From Myoxocephalus aenaeus (taxonomy: Eukaryota; Chordata; Actinopteri; Perciformes; Cottidae), in NCBI GenBank assembly GCA_038501785.1, contig JBAMJR010000001.1, positions 4,520,001 through 4,584,000 on the forward strand: a stretch of DNA of 64,000 bases, given 5' to 3'. Position 1 is the stretch's first letter. Every line of letters begins with the position of its first letter. The position numbers were made by a program, and so were the translations under genes. Under the pieces are notes generated by a model. It ran no database searches. It was not told the DNA's origin and saw only the letters and a list, made by a program, of their open reading frames with translations. Shown piece after piece: positions 40,376 to 52,565 of the stretch.

Positions 40376-42192
40376 TGTTTCCTAAGGTTTTTCTCGAGGG
40401 ACCCACTTTGTAAAATGCATCCCTATTAACAAGAGGCTTTTTCTCTAAATTGTGAGATGAGCTAATATGTTTACTGCCATTTCCGCAGTAAAACAAACAG
40501 AAAGTACGCTGGCCTTTCATATTAGATTCAATGCCGTAAGTACACTACAATTATCAGTAGTCCTTTGGAATGACTGCACTAGTCTGTAAAACTCAGTGGA
40601 CAAGGTTAGTTATTGATAGTTGTCTTATGACTTAATGCAAAATAGCAGTGGGCCACACAACGTGGACGCTAATCATGAAGTGAAATAATTGCGGGTTGTC
40701 ACATGTTGCTCCACACTGTTATTGTTGGTGGTTAAATTGACTCTTAAGAAGTGCATCCATCACTTTTCGGGGCTGCTTGTTAACCGGTGCTGCTGCCAGT
40801 GTTCATACCCTATTATGGTCTTTTTGGGTCAACTGCATTATGGAATGGGTACTCATTATTTTTCTTTTCTTTTTTAAATGAATTATGTTATCAGGCCTGG
40901 GTGACATTTCCATGTCTGTCTGTGTTAAATTGGTTCGAAGGTTTTTTTTACCAGACAAAAATGTGACTAAAAGTCGGAATCGTGATCCGATCAATTGCCA
41001 AATCGTCAAAATAAACAGTTGTAAATTCATGATACTTTCTTGTCTTTGTAATATACAACGTTATTACAAACAGTTAAATAAATAAATAAAAAAGACCCCA
41101 TGATTAGTGAGCGGCCCATAGCTACTCCCAACAATTTGTGATCGGCCCCAAAAATCCTGATCGGAGCACCCTTGACTATCCCAACCACCTCTGTTCAAAA
41201 CGTTGCTATCCAGGTATCATTGACTTGGTGTTAATTTAAATATTTTGTATTGCCAGCATTTCCGGTTACTCAGGAAAGATATTTCAACAATCTTGCAGCT
41301 CAGAGTAGACTCCAGTAATAGTGATGCAGACGGTTGTGGTGCTGGCTCGTTGGTAATGAAGGCAAAAGACCTCGAGTGCACATCTTGAAGGACGAACATC
41401 AAGCCTATTTCCGTAGAGGGAGGGTTTGGCGACTTCCTTTCCCATTTACACTCCGGCATTAGCGGGGCTCTCCAGAGATTGGCTGGGAGTCACGCAACAC
41501 ACAGCTCACCTGCTTCTCTCGGGACTGTCAGTCTCGCAACACAACAGCAAAGACGCTCAACTCGTTTTCTTCTCTCGCTCAACGTTCTATCTTTGGAACA
41601 GAGGCGGCGCGGGTCATGTGGAGTTTGAGATAGAAAGGTGTCGGGTTGGGGATATAACAGTTATTATCTTGGGTTGCATTATGTGACACTGCGTTAGCTT
41701 TTCGGTTTTCTGTCATCTATACACTCAGTATTTCTGTCCGGCTAGCAGCAGGATGTCCAAGGATTCATTACTGCGTTTCTTAATAAAGTGTTGTCACAGT
41801 TTATCATTTGTCAGTTTGACTGGTTGACAAAAGAAAGGGGGGGGGGGGGGCTGATAAGAGTAGAGGAAGGAGAGAGGAGAGTAGCGTATTGCTGATAGTG
41901 TGACTGTGATGGATAATGAATGATAACCGTCTGACAATCACTGAAGGGTTTTGCTTTAATTTCTGTCTGTGTCTATTTATATCCCTAAATGGACTGAAAC
42001 AAACACAGTGCTCAAAGCACGGTTAGCGGAGGGTAACATTGGTATTTTACAGCCTAGACCATTTGTCTCAGTCAAATGCTACAGCCGGCAAAACTAAACG
42101 GGCTGCAATGTTATCACTCGGGCCAACTCCTCACCATCGATGCACGTCCGCTTAAAAAGTGCTTGTTTTTTTCACTGACAGGCTCAGAACAA

Positions 42193-42226
42193 CATAATGT
42201 TGTCAGAGGTGTCTGACAACATTATG
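42193..42226. repeat. Perfect 15-bp inverted repeat (hairpin)
   Basis: CATAATGTTGTCAGA (42193-42207) and TCTGACAACATTATG (42212-42226) are exact reverse complements around a GGTG loop. The surrounding bases (CACTGACAGGCTCAGAAC before, GAAAAGACGCC after) look like part of a dispersed repeat. Confidence 0.8.
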
Positions 42227-43436
42227 GAAAAGACGCCACAGAGAAATGAAACTGTTGTGCGTCTCGCTTGGAGAAGTCTCGTTCGAAAAATTGGCATCAC
42301 ATCCACGTTACCGAAATCATCTAAACATTCGGCCGTGCACATCTTTTAGATAATATAGTAAGCTATGTTTTCTGTACAAAACTGCCGAGCTGTGAATTGC
42401 TCTAAATAAGCTGCTCCAATTGATCACTTTTAAAGTTACCAAACACCCAACAGTTACAGTCCTACCTCGTCCATACCAAAAACGAATGATGGTGATTTGC
42501 AGTAAGTTTTAAAACTTATTTTTTCTAATTGCAATTTTTACAATTGCAAATTAAGAACACAACAAATTCTGCAAATTTAGAGATGTCGCTACAAATTCAG
42601 TCATTTGGGCCCACACTAAAAACACTTGGTTAGATCTTGCAGGGGCAGTTTTTAGTGACCCATTGATCCGTCGTCCACATCAACATCAAATGAAACCGTT
42701 CCATAGTAAGCTTTCCTCTTTGTACACAATACATCTCATAATCTAAAGTGCAGATTGCCATGCAACTTTGCTGAGAACACTCAGATGCATACATGCATCA
42801 ACATCGCCCCTATCAGTGCTAACAGGCTTGTCCAGTCGCCCACACTGCTGAGTAGGCATGTAGCCTGTGTGCCTGTACGATCATACGGACCAATAAAGAG
42901 AAAGAGACGCTCACCAAACAGATCACTCAAAAGGTTTCGCTGATTGTCTGCTACCACCTGCCTTAACCCAGTCGCTTCATCCCTCTAGAGTCAATATTGA
43001 CTTAATGTAAATTGGTCAGTTGTCAATAGGGCTCAGGTGCAGCGCCGCAAAAGGCTGCGTTTTGCTAAAAACATACAAGCTCCCCTCGTTTGCTCCATTT
43101 ACTTGGATCAGAGATGGGATAATGATGGTGTTACGGAACATCGAATTAGCAGCAGGAAAACATTAGCACTCGAACTGCAATAATGGCTGTGCAGAGCTGA
43201 AAACGCCCACTGAATTAATGAGTCTAAGGAAAACAAACGTGAGAAGATGATTTACCCTGGTACCGTCTGAAACAACAGCTCTGCTCGTTCATGGTAACAC
43301 TTCTTTGAGGTTAGGTTTTAGTTATTTGAACAAATAAAAGCGCTACAGCAAATAGAAACTGGGCTAATGACAATATATAAAACACACCTACTACGGTACA
43401 TGTTCCTCAAACAACTGAAGAAGCTAAATAGTCACA

Positions 43437-43440
<4 letters not shown>

Positions 43441-43503
<63 letters not shown>
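43441..43503 (+). repeat. (CA)n microsatellite
   Basis: An uninterrupted CA repeat of about 31 units. Confidence 0.97.
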
Positions 43504-43506
<3 letters not shown>

Positions 43507-43859
43507 GCATACCCAGTCATCGGTCATGTTGTACCTGAAGTATGGATAACAAGGATTCTTCAGCAGAAGCACAAGCTTGTGATCCTATAAGAAAAACTCC
43601 ACTGCCAGGATCAATAGCTCAAGAGCACCACAATAATCCAGAGAAATAGGGAGCAGACAGAGGGCTCTCTCTACACACAGAGGACCTGTAACTTTAGAGG
43701 TGCGTCTACAAGAGACCAAGCTTTTTGTCACACACCTCTGGTGTTAGTTGGCCGGTCCAGACTGTAGAGTTGTGCTACAACCTAAGCTCACCAACTGTGT
43801 GAGGCAGGATAATGGATAACCTGTTTGAAAAAAAGCTCAAATCCAGAACGTTACTCTCA

Positions 43860-43980
43860 AACATTCAAGTTATTGACAGGGGTGTTATTGAACTTTGGAA
43901 AAAAAGAACCAGGCCAGCTGTTTTTACCAGCTTTCATTCTTAATGCTAAGCTAGGCTAACCTGACTCCTGCTACCTGACT
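43860..43980 (-). repeat. Dispersed fish repeat family B, copy 2 (inverted, partial)
   Basis: The plus strand reads AACCAGGCCAGCTG and then ATGCTAAGCTAGGCTAACCT, the reverse complement of the TTAGCTTAGC-type core of the repeat at 17453-17730. It is more diverged and only part of the unit is left. Confidence 0.45.
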
Positions 43981-44559
43981 AAAAGCGCAGACATGAGACC
44001 GATACAGATCTCCCTCCTGGAAAGTAAGAAAAAGGCTGCACAATTCCTTTAGAAGCATGAGCACATAGGGTACAACAGTATGTCCATAATCCAACGCAGA
44101 CAGTAGCATTTCAACTAGCTCCAATGAGAACAACTCAGGTAATCAGACTTGGATATAATATCAATTTAAATTTAAAAAATGAATAAACATTTTGCTCTTT
44201 TTTTTTAAGCAATAAGCTGCGGAACATACATTGAAAATAAAAAATACATGTCCACAATGATGTCCAAAGATGCCAGTGAGAGCATGAAGACCTGCAGTAC
44301 TATCGGTATAGACACATGGAGGGTACAGTACATTCTGTTCCCTGCCTGGACAGCAGAGCTGTGTGTTTAGTGACGAGCGAGTCCACTTCACAGGGAGATG
44401 GTTATACAAAGATACAGGAAATAATGCACACCGAAACTCAAATGTAGCAGCGTCAGCAAAGAATGAAGTACACCAGGTTATGTATACCGTTTATTATGGT
44501 AGCTAATACTTCAGCACTTTGATCTCGGCCCCTCTTATCTGCCTCATTTTCCCTCCTCT

Positions 44560-45065
44560 CTATTGTGCTCTGCAACTCTCTGTGTGTGACACCGTCAGTT
44601 GTTCCACAGTGAGAGAGCTTACATGGGGGCCGGGGAGGGCGAACAAACAGAGCTCCTCTCCACTGAGGCGAGACGGAGAGAGGAGGCGGCGAGTGCTTCA
44701 CCGGCGGCAGCGTCCTCCTGGTAGATCTAATGAGACGGAGGGCAAGAAAAACCGGAGGAGGAATGCCGTTTCTCTCAGTGTGAACTCCCCACGCCCTCTG
44801 CTCTGCTCGGCCCGCAGCCGGTGGCAGCAGGCAGCGAGGAGGCGATGCTCTCTGTGCCAGAATTCGCTTTATTACGCAGCTGTTTGGGAACAGGAGGGGA
44901 CAGAGCAAAAAAGCCACTTTCCAGCCCTGGCAGGGGCCGGCGATGCGGCTCAAAAGAAAAATGAGCGGAGCCAGTCCATCCATTACAGCGGCAATACCAG
45001 CGAGTGGGGCCCACTTTGTGCTGCAGCTGCTGCCCTTTACAGGGGAACTCGCAGGGAATAGAGGA
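44560..45065. other. CpG-rich island inside intron 3
   Basis: This stretch is clearly richer in G, C and CpG than its surroundings, for example around 44630-44720 and 44790-44850. Long open frames of about 176 and 180 codons exist on both strands, but they are Arg/Pro/Ser-rich, the plus one lacks an ATG start, and neither shows a domain. It could be a CpG island with regulatory or alternative-promoter activity. A coding role is not supported. Confidence 0.5.
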
Positions 45066-45509
45066 ATTGAGTGAGACTCAGTTAAATAATGCCCTATTCA
45101 AACCCGTTTTCAGTTTCCCTACATTTGGATTTTGAGGTTCTGGCCGGTAAACACTGTCAAAGACACCGATAAAACTGCAACTGTAGGCCAGAAATCAAAG
45201 AAAAGGGAGAGAAACCCTCTACCTGCCTGCCTACCGTGCAACTAAGACATTTCCACCTGCCTTGAATGTCATCAGCCTCACAGATAAGTGTCAGAAGCTG
45301 CCTGCTACACCTGCTAGAAGGTTCAGAAGGCCGTTTGTCTTCTGTTCACATGATTGACCCCCGATACCAATACCGTTGTATAAACAGCAACATAATCCGC
45401 GGGGAGGTCGTTGGGTGGGTCACAGGACTTTCACCCAGGAGGCTGCTGCTTGTGTCCCGTGTGAAACCCAAACTAAAATGATTGACTTGTTTTAAGTTAA
45501 ACAACAACC

Positions 45510-45555
45510 ATATTTATGTTAACCCCTGATCTTTTCCTGAACCTAACCAAGTAGT
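45510..45555 (-). repeat. Inverted fragment of fish repeat family E
   Basis: The reverse complement reads ACTACTTGGTTAGGTTCAGG and AAAAGATCA, matching 26140-26175. Only the core is left. Confidence 0.4.
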
Positions 45556-46408
45556 GAGTGATATTTCATGCAAAAAAGACAGAAATACAGTCACGTAAAA
45601 TGGCTACTAGAACTTTAGGTCGTCGTATAAGAGAGAACATTTTACGCCAGGTCCTTTCTTAGATCTCCGTACTGATGTCTGGTATTTTACTTATTGTCTA
45701 CAAAACCAGATTAGCGTTTCATTTTAATGGCTCTAACGGCAGGTATATTTGGGCAAATTGCATTGAATGTGATCACGGTTTAAATGTAAAAGAATTTCAC
45801 CTGCTCATTATTTTAATGTTATGCTGGTTAGTTGTCGCCAATTGTTAGTATACTACTTGAATCGTTGAATGTAATGTTAGTATACTACATGTGTATATGT
45901 GTTTGGTGGTCTTTCTTCCTGTGAAACACATTGTATCTCCCCTCGACTACGAGCTGATATTCATGAGCTCTAGCGAACATAAAGTAGACCATCATAGTTC
46001 AAAGACACACACAAAGATGCACACATCAACAGCGTCAGTTGTAGAGCAAACAGAAGAACACCTGCCGAGCACACCTCCTTGCTATTAGATGACATAAACG
46101 GTCCTGTATTACCTCCTACTGAGATCAAACAAGTGCTGTAAAATGGATGGAGGATGTACAGTTAATGTTGGCGGACACTTTGAAATATCCTTCTGATGGT
46201 GGTTTCGACCTAAATTCCTTCATCATGTTGATGCAGAAATACTTTTTAAAACGTAGTATTGCTATAAAAGGAGTCCAATCACAATGGCTTAATGTAAGCA
46301 GACATAATAAAAGGGATGTATACCAATTTATGTCATATATTATATCGTTTATATGCCGCATTCTCATAAGAGCTCTGACGGAATTAGGGAAGACATCCGG
46401 CTTCTGGT

Positions 46409-46447
46409 ACCAATTTTCATGGAATGAGCAAGTCCATGAAAATTGGT
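46409..46447. repeat. Perfect 15-bp inverted repeat (hairpin)
   Basis: ACCAATTTTCATGGA (46409-46423) and TCCATGAAAATTGGT (46433-46447) are exact reverse complements with a 9-base loop ATGAGCAAG. No transposon ends were recognised around it. Confidence 0.8.
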
Positions 46448-47289
46448 CTTTGATGTGACTAACGAGTAAATAAAAACAGAGTGCACGCAGCATTACAACA
46501 TACTTAATGAAACAAGATGTACACGGCATCTGTAAATGTCTAATTGGTTGCAGTGCAAGGCTGGAAGAAGAGAGGCAGACAATTTCCCCTAATCACAGCG
46601 GGAAAAAACAGACCAAGCAGGATCACAATGGAAAAGCGCGGTAAAGATTCACTTAACAAAGCCGACATTTAAAGCTAAATTAGTTCTACTAACGGCTGCA
46701 ATTTGTTTGTCGTTGCACTTGAGAACTATGCGAGGTATATGACAGCAGGTGTCACGGGTGCCTGTCACGTAAACATCCTGCAGGCCGACTTGTCATCCTC
46801 GCTTCTTTGAGAAACCGACACGTTCAACATGATAAACGTTGACATTCTCCTCAGCGCTGCAGACTGCAGGCTTGGGGATTTAAAAGGTCTTTGTTATTTG
46901 CCTTGAGCTGTGAGAGACACAGTCGCCCAGCATCCAGGCTGAACGCTGACCCTCTCCGTGCTGGAGAGGCAATAACCACAAGGACGTTCGAAGCCCATGG
47001 TTCGGCTACCGCACCCACATCTTTTTTGTTCAAGATGTTGCAGTCAGTTGTCTTAAAGTGTTCTGGTTTCTCAGCTGTCGAGCGCGGTGTACCTGACAGA
47101 AACATTATTTGGTGACACGGTGAGTATGATCGCCTCAGTTTGACGCTATTTCAGTCCTAATTCTGCTGTATTTCATGTTGTGAACTTGTATTGCACTGCT
47201 TCATGTGAATGGACCTCCCATCCGTTGGTGCCTTTCCTGCTGCATGTGCACTGTGCACTCTGCACAGTACTGGGCGGAAAGTCAATTTC

Positions 47290-47764
47290 GACGTCAGATC
47301 ATTATAAAGAAGTCTATATAAAAATTACTCTACTTCTCAATTGATTTATTACTTCAGTAAACATTGTAAACACAGGTTTATGGTCTCAATCTCTAGTCGT
47401 ATTCAATACAGCATGATGTTCATTTAGTAAATGATGGTGCCATTTAGAGTCAAATAGACCATATAGCAGGGGATGCTTCAGGGTGTGGCTACCACAATGT
47501 TGTCTGGTCTGAGAGTTGCCCATGTCTTAGTCTTAGAACTTTAACCCTTTCACAGTGTGACATTAAAAGTAAATTGTGATTTTAATATTGTTTGTGCAAA
47601 AATGTTTAGTCAACGTCCGGTTGTACGTAGCTCCACCCTCTCGTGTCACTTCTGGTGGCAAAAATAGAAGATGGCAACGGTCAAATTGCTGAACTCAAGG
47701 CTTCAATACCGTGTTCCTCAGACCAATGGTTGACTACGTCCACTTCTTATGTACAGTCTATGGG
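47290..47764 (+). repeat. Dispersed fish repeat family A, copy 3 (composite)
   Basis: The first half (47310-47530) matches the inverted copy at 30830-31150: GAAGTCTATATAAAAATTAC, CAGTAAACATTGTAAACACA and GGTTTATGGTCTCAATCTCT. The second half (47610-47764) matches the copy at 28310-28460, with GTAGCTCCACCCTCTCGTGT and AGATGGCAACGG, ending GTCCACTTCTTATGTACAGT. The two parts are joined by about 80 bp not shared with either. Confidence 0.65.
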
Positions 47765-47774
47765 TTGTTCTTAG

Positions 47775-47990
47775 GCAGAGCAGTGTTGTGAGCTGAATGC
47801 TAACTTTAGCATGCTAACATGCTTATGTTAAGCAGGTCGCCGAGAGTACAATGTGTTTAGGTTAATAAGATGTATCCTTCGGGGACCATGAATATGTATT
47901 TACATTTTCACTGCAATCTATCTCATAGGACCAAAGTGGTAGATCAACTGACATTGTCATGCCATCAGTATGGCTACGTTTAAAAACTCA
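47775..47990 (+). repeat. Dispersed fish repeat family D, second degraded copy
   Basis: It contains GTGAGCTGAATGCTAACTTT, AGCATGCTAACATGCTTATG, TCGGGGACCATGAATATGTA and GGACCAAAGTGGTAGATCAA, in the same order as the repeat around the solo LTR. It directly follows family A copy 3. Confidence 0.5.
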
Positions 47991-50569
47991 CCTGATTTCA
48001 GCCTATTTTGGGGGTTTTACTACGTTTGTTTATATATAGATGTTTTTTTATCGTTGAGCTGTTTGTTAGACAAAACAAAGTGAAGTTAATACCTTGGAAA
48101 TTATTTTTTTAGAAATGTTTTATGCAAATCAAAGATTGATTAAAAACATTATAAATTAATCTATAATGATTACTATCATTGGTTGGAGCTCTATATATGT
48201 ATTTATATTCTTTTCATTTGGCAATATGTGTGTCACTATAGAATAAAAAAAATAATTCTATGACTGTCACACTCTTTTCTCGCTTTCCTACAAAATGCAG
48301 TTGGATTACCTGATGTTCCACTGATGTTTGCCAGGAAATAACACGTTGTTTGTAATTAGCTCTGGACTGAATCATGTGTGAAGAGAGAAACCTGCCAGTC
48401 TGACACATCAGTGGTGTAGTGGACTGCCTACAGGAAATGACAAGCATCACTTTCAGCCACGCTCCACTGGAGCCAAGCCAACAGACATACAAATTGTGTG
48501 TGTGCGTGTGTGCGTGTGTGTAAGAGAAAGAGCGAGTGAGCGACTACTCACGTTTCTTTTGGTGTGGGGTTTCATGTCTAGACAAATATTGAGTGCTTGT
48601 GTGTACTTCACTGACAGATGTGTGGCGCACATCAATTAGTCCCAAAAAAAAAAACGGTGATTAACGTGCGCTATAGTGTGTCTCTGTTGCAACCTTGCAC
48701 TCAGCCAAATTAAATCATATTATTCCTCGAAAGCTTCTATACTACGAGCCGTGCCTTCTTCCCAGAGGCTATGTGTCACAACTGGAGCAGATAATGCAAA
48801 AAAAAAAAAAAAAAGTGACAGTGTTGCCAAGAACCTGCCAAATATATATATATACGATGTCATCGTGGTAACTGGTTGAGCCACTGCATGTGAAGCCATC
48901 TAGCTCGCAGCCATTTTAGACAACAGACATGAACAGGCATGATGGCAAAGGGACAGATGCAAGCTGGATTTGTTGCATCCACGGCGTTGTACTGAGTCAC
49001 ATTGGCTGACTGTTCTGATAAATATTCATGACCTCGTGGAATAAGCTTGTCTGCTGGTTGGCAGCGAGCTGCGATCACTCAGTTTATCAAGTCAGTTGTC
49101 ATGTTCAAACATGTTAATGCTAATGTGACATCCACATCAAAATAAAGGCTGAACTGCAACGGTCATGTCCGTTCATTTGTCACTCAGGACATTTCGCCTC
49201 CGTTCATTTCCTGTCATCTCTGTGCTGCAGGTTAAGTAATAAAGCAGTGAAACTATTATTCAAAAATGAATAACATTAATCTGTTTATCTTTTGGGGATT
49301 AATTCCCAAGTTTGACTGCTGTGAGCAGAGTAGATGATGAATGAGACAAACGCAATGTGGCAAATAACAACATAGGTCTGGTGTTGTGCTCTGCTGACGG
49401 CTGTCTCCCCAGTGGGAACAAACAACCAAGCCAATGGGAGCTCTGTGGGTAATTTTGATTTAGTATTATGTCATTAATCAAGAAAAAAAGCTGTTCTATG
49501 GTTCTCTTAATTTGCTGTTTTTCCACTTTGAATTGTTGCATTCCTGACCACATCCCCGTGCGAGCGTGAGCGGGGAGAAGGAGCTGGCTGGGCTCCCACC
49601 CGCTGTCCAGACCGGCCTTACGTGGCCGCCGACAGAGATGGTATCGGTCTGCTTACGATGTGGACAACAAGGCATCAGCATCCGCAGCACTCAGCCGGCC
49701 TTCACAGAGCATGCAGTGTTCGCTCACTGAAGGGTTTGCTAACTAGGCAAGGAGACGTGAAGCAGAACAGCCTGTGCCAAGAAGACAACCACCACAACCT
49801 CACAGCTGCCAGGTCACTGACCACATCCGTCAGTCACCGCAGATGTTGAGAAAAAGGATCAATAGCATCGGTGAGAGGAAAGCTCCATGATCAAACTGAA
49901 AGAGAAACACGAGCATCTGGGTTCAAACTAACTTAAAGAAAAGGAAGGGAGGACTAAGTTAATAAGAGATGGCCGTAATGTCTGACAAATATGGGCTTGT
50001 AAGTGAATAAGCAATGTTTGTCCATTCTTCATACGGACACACCCAGCACTCGCAGCTGAGTGAAAATGCAGGTCGAACCCCCCCCCCCCAAATTTGACCT
50101 TGACTGGTCAGGATCCCCGCCATGAATTATAAATGAAAAGGTATAAAAGGTCTGCGTTACTGCAAACTCAGATCTCAGCACTTAATATTACAAATTATAC
50201 ATACAAATCACCAATAGATAGATGAACAATTCCTCTTGGGGATGTACTTTACTAGTGACATGCAACAGATGTGTGTGCAAACTCAGATCCAGGTGTTTAC
50301 TACACTGACCTAACGTTGGCACTCTTCACAAAAGCACTTGAAAAGACTGTTAGGTGTTTGTGGCATTCACAAAAAAAAAATCAATAGTTCCTTGCTGATA
50401 ACACCCAGCATAAAAAGTCAAGTAACAGTCACTACCGCCTCGTGGTTTGTAGGCCTCCTCAAACCAGTTCCTGAGAACCTGGAAGATGCGGTGTTCACGA
50501 GAATGGACCGGACAAGCTGAGAACATTAAACCACCACGGCCATGTGACGTTACGCCTCCATCCATGCTA

Positions 50570-51520
50570 CTGGCTCTGTGAGGCTTAATACACTGTGTGG
50601 TGCTTTGAGCTAAATGCTAACACATGAATGCTAACACGTTCAACAACAACAATGCCAACATGTTGATGCTACGCACTAGTTTAGTTTAGCATTTTAGCTG
50701 TAACGCCCAGACCTTCTGGGTAGTTTTTGTTGTCACTGTCTGTTTTCTGTTGTGTTGTCTGTCACTCACCTTGTCTCCCGTTTCAGACTCCTCCCCCGCC
50801 GTCCTCCTGTGTGATTGCAAGCCCCGCCCTCATTGTTTCCACCTGTGCCTCGTTTTCCTGTGTACTTAGTCTGTGTCAACTCCTTGTTCTGTGCCAGTTT
50901 GTCTCTTGTTGTTGTATGAGCTTACCAGTGATTTCTTCAGTGTGCCTTTCCCGTGTTTTGACCCGTTTTTGTTCACCTGTGAGTTTTTGCCTGCCGATCC
51001 GGATACCTCTGCCTGCCTTGACTGATTCCCTGAGTACAGATCCCTGCCTGAAGTAAAGCCTTTGTTTTTGCACCCGACTACCTTGCTTTTGAGTCTGCGT
51101 TTGGGTCCTGGTCCCTGTGGTTCCCAGTCCCTCACATTAGCATGCTAACATGAGCTAATTAGCACACAAAACAAAGTGCGGCTATGGGGCATGTCGTTGG
51201 TTTCAGTAGTTGGTCACAAATCAGAGTAGAGGCCGAATGGACATTTTCATAATGGTACTTGAACAGTCAGTTATCACAAATCATCCAAAGAAGGACATGA
51301 ATGTCCATCAAATGTCATGATGATCCATCCAATCACAAATACTAAACTCATGGTGGCAGGAGAGGAAAAGTCAGTGGACCAGCGAAGTCATAAAGATTCA
51401 TGGAGACAGTGAATGCATGTACTACATGACACGGCGATCCGCCCTGTAGTTGCTGAAATGTTTCACTCTGGACCAAAGTGGTGGACGGACAGACCGACCA
51501 ATCAGACCATCCATAGAGCC
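50570..51520 (+). repeat. Older fish repeat (family D) interrupted by the solo LTR
   Basis: The left part (to 50698) contains TTTGAGCTAAATGCTAACAC, AATGCCAACATGTTGATGCT and TTTAGC. The right part (from 51137) continues TTAGCATGCTAACATGAGCT, later GTGGCAGGAGAGGAAAAGTC, AGTTGCTGAAATGTTTCACT and TCTGGACCAAAGTGGTGGAC. Removing the LTR and one target copy restores a continuous repeat of a kind that I recognise as widespread in teleosts. Confidence 0.6.
50699..51136 (+). mobile_element. Solo LTR of an LTR retrotransposon
   Basis: The 438-bp block starts TGTAACGCCCAGACC and ends CCCAGTCCCTCACA, so it has TG...CA ends. The 5-bp target duplication TTAGC is perfect on both sides (50694-50698 and 51137-51141). 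There is no coding sequence, primer-binding site or second LTR nearby, which fits a solo LTR left by recombination. The 5-bp duplication fits Ty3/Gypsy or BEL-type elements. It is C/T-rich on the plus strand, and orientation is uncertain. Confidence 0.75.
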
Positions 51521-52334
51521 ATTATGCCGCTACAAATGTACATAAATGGACTCGACGTCAGGTGCGAAGGAAGATCAACTATGATAAGTGGATTAAATAC
51601 TCTAATTAAAAGTGATTTAAAAAAAAAAAGCTAAGGTACGGTAATGTGTAGCACATACATTGGCGAAGACACGAACCCTGTAACCTCAGCCAGGCCCGGA
51701 CCGTCAGACCTCCACGATCAGGCAGCAGCGCTTTGGCAGACGTTCAAAGGGAACATTTATTCATGCTGCCGGGTGTGGGCATAGGCTAAAGTGACCCGAC
51801 CTCTGTAGTCTCAGCGACTATACTTTGAGGCCTCCTATTGTGGTAGCCCCGTGGCCTGAGAGGCACATGAAAGGAAAAATCGCAACTTTGAAGTCGACAC
51901 AAGCGCCGACTCTCGGCCCGACCACTTACGGCCGAGCCTCGTAAATCAAACACACAGATAAATAAATAAAAGCAACTGGTCTGGCTTTTGTTTCCCTGGA
52001 GCTGACAGTGGGATTATTGTTCTCAGTGACTCCACCCGCCTGTCACTGGCACGCGTCAAAAACAAAACATATAGGCTATATTTATCTACACTGTGCATTT
52101 ACAGTATATGGAGGTCTTCAGAGACTGGATAAAAACACATTCTGGTGATCCAAAGTCTGATCTTAATGGTTTTCTCCCCTGTGTTTATGACTTGAATGGA
52201 TATGAAACAGTCTTGATGTAATACTGATGAATCTATCTGACCTTCATAAGTAAACGAGACCACCAGAGAGAAGATCGTCCATTTTCAAGGTAGTTATTCC
52301 TAATGCCTGTCATCGGTGCCACAAGGTCGGACTT

Positions 52335-52565
52335 TGAGCGAAATCAGGTGACATCATGCAGGTTCCAGCAGCGACCACCTCCCACGCAGACAGACACAGA
52401 TCCGGCTTAACTGAAGCTTTCGAGCGGAGCTTCGCCCCGCTGCTCGGCCGGGGGCCCCGCTGGGAGCCAACACCAACCCCACGCTGCAGGAGGCCCCGGA
52501 CATTTTCCTGCAGGGGAGGGAGGCTCGGGAGAACCAGAACCTGGACTGAGAGTAGCTGACTGTCA
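52335..52565. other. GC-rich patch inside intron 3
   Basis: A sharply GC-rich segment, including GCTCGGCCGGGGGCCCCGCT near 52442, lies in an AT-rich surround and is flanked on the right by T-runs (52587-52610). It begins GTGACATCATGCAGGTTCCA. It may be a dispersed repeat or a small CpG cluster. No coding sequence was recognised. Confidence 0.4.

Noticed and set aside
44519..45061. 180-codon plus-strand frame as a gene
   Set aside because: The start is TTG, the composition is that of translated GC-rich DNA, and there is no recognisable domain. Kept only as a CpG-island observation.
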